From positions 124,001-188,000 of the forward strand of contig JAJYYK010000001.1 of the NCBI GenBank assembly GCA_021801025.1: DNA of 64,000 nt, given 5' to 3'. The DNA is from Pseudomonadota bacterium. GTDB taxonomy: Bacteria > Pseudomonadota > Gammaproteobacteria > Burkholderiales > Sulfuriferulaceae. The notes beneath the pieces were generated by a model. It was given only the letters and a program-made list of their open reading frames with translations, was not told the origin of the DNA and ran no database searches. The translations under genes were made by a program, and so were the position numbers. Within the stretch, counting starts at the first letter, position 1; each line of letters starts with the position of its first letter. This document shows positions 63,762 through 64,000 of this stretch, piece after piece.

Positions 63762-64000
63762 AACAGTTTCGCCTCCATACGCGCAATTTTATCACCGTTT
63801 CTATGAGTGTGCTATGGGCGTAAAGTTCCCATGGGGTAGAGGGCGATGATCAGGATAACACCCTCACGTTAATATGTATCCCGCCTGCCGTCAGTTTGAT
63901 GGCGCACATAATTTGTTTGGCTTATAGCATCTATTCATGCATCCCCAGTGTTGCTACCCTGGGAGCTAACGATAATCCTGAGGAGGAAATTGGTCGCGAA
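63762..64000. promoter_or_regulatory. Upstream region of rpoH and right window edge
   Basis: Contains the rpoH leader and promoter on the minus strand; a GATAAAAT-like -10 lies about 30 bp before the start. At the edge GAGGAGGAAA (63980-63990, +) resembles a ribosome site for a gene starting at or past the end of the window; too little is visible to name it. Confidence 0.35.

Noticed and set aside
1-64000. tRNA, rRNA, insertion sequences and prophage genes
   Set aside because: No cloverleaf with TTCGA-type arms, transposase, or phage structural gene was recognised; a tRNAscan and ISfinder search would be decisive.

Overview
The window looks like a betaproteobacterial chromosome, most probably of the order Nitrosomonadales; I cannot fix genus or species. 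The evidence is gene order and gene content. There is a gmk-rpoZ-spoT block, a ridA-recG-ubiC / ubiA run, an rsmI/yraN divergon with gmhA, a BON lipoprotein and a separate heptose adenylyltransferase, a full ccoNOQP-ccoG-FixH-ccoI-ccoS set with an FNR-type regulator, and a group-1-like RpoH. No rRNA, tRNA, CRISPR array or insertion sequence was recognised.

Layout. 1-3.3 kb: an FUSC/DUF1656/HlyD/NodT efflux operon whose first gene is cut by the window edge. 3.4-5.8 kb: PepSY protein and a two-component system. 5.9-8.4 kb: MarR regulator, cytochrome b561, two YceI proteins and a CDGSH iron-sulfur protein on one strand. 8.9-9.9 kb: an orphan encapsulated-ferritin-like protein and a Spy/CpxP-like periplasmic protein. 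10.2-16.8 kb: core genes (ubiD, rfaE2, dolP-like, gmhA, yraN, rsmI, pyrC, hda, DUF971).

17.3-29.7 kb is the accessory part: a chromosomal integron. A canonical integron integrase (IntI, + strand) faces away from an attI-like junction and a minus-strand cassette array with seven recognisable attC sites of two size classes (about 62-66 and 116-122 bp), three toxin-antitoxin modules, several unknown cassette proteins and two copies of an ORF-less cassette. Two decayed attC copies further left flank an EcsC-family gene. They are separated from the live array by a plus-strand pyruvate decarboxylase / CoA-acylating aldehyde dehydrogenase / alcohol dehydrogenase module, so the old array appears to have been interrupted. 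Overlapping divergent promoters for the integrase and the cassettes can be read at 28590-28638.

29.9-40.1 kb: cspA, then a tightly overlapping operon (Ser/Thr kinase, PP2C phosphatase, rph, rdgB, hemW, tcdA), a secreted phosphoesterase, and gmk-rpoZ-spoT. 40.4-46.0 kb: a tripartite RND efflux operon. 46.3-52.6 kb: an unknown 99-residue protein, ridA, recG, ubiC, a TRIC-type channel, ubiA, an Rrf2 regulator and fnr. 53.2-62.0 kb: the cbb3 oxidase operon and its assembly genes, preceded by a near-consensus FNR box with a well-placed -10. 62.1-62.9 kb: two tandem paralogous 35-residue single-helix membrane proteins, too short for ordinary ORF calling, followed by about 250 bp of strongly self-complementary sequence that may encode a structured RNA. 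rpoH closes the window on the minus strand.

Functionally, the right part combines microaerobic respiration with oxygen-linked regulation (FNR, Rrf2), ubiquinone synthesis (ubiA, ubiC, ubiD) and stress control (spoT, rpoH, cspA). The integron and the efflux operons supply the variable, environment-facing content.
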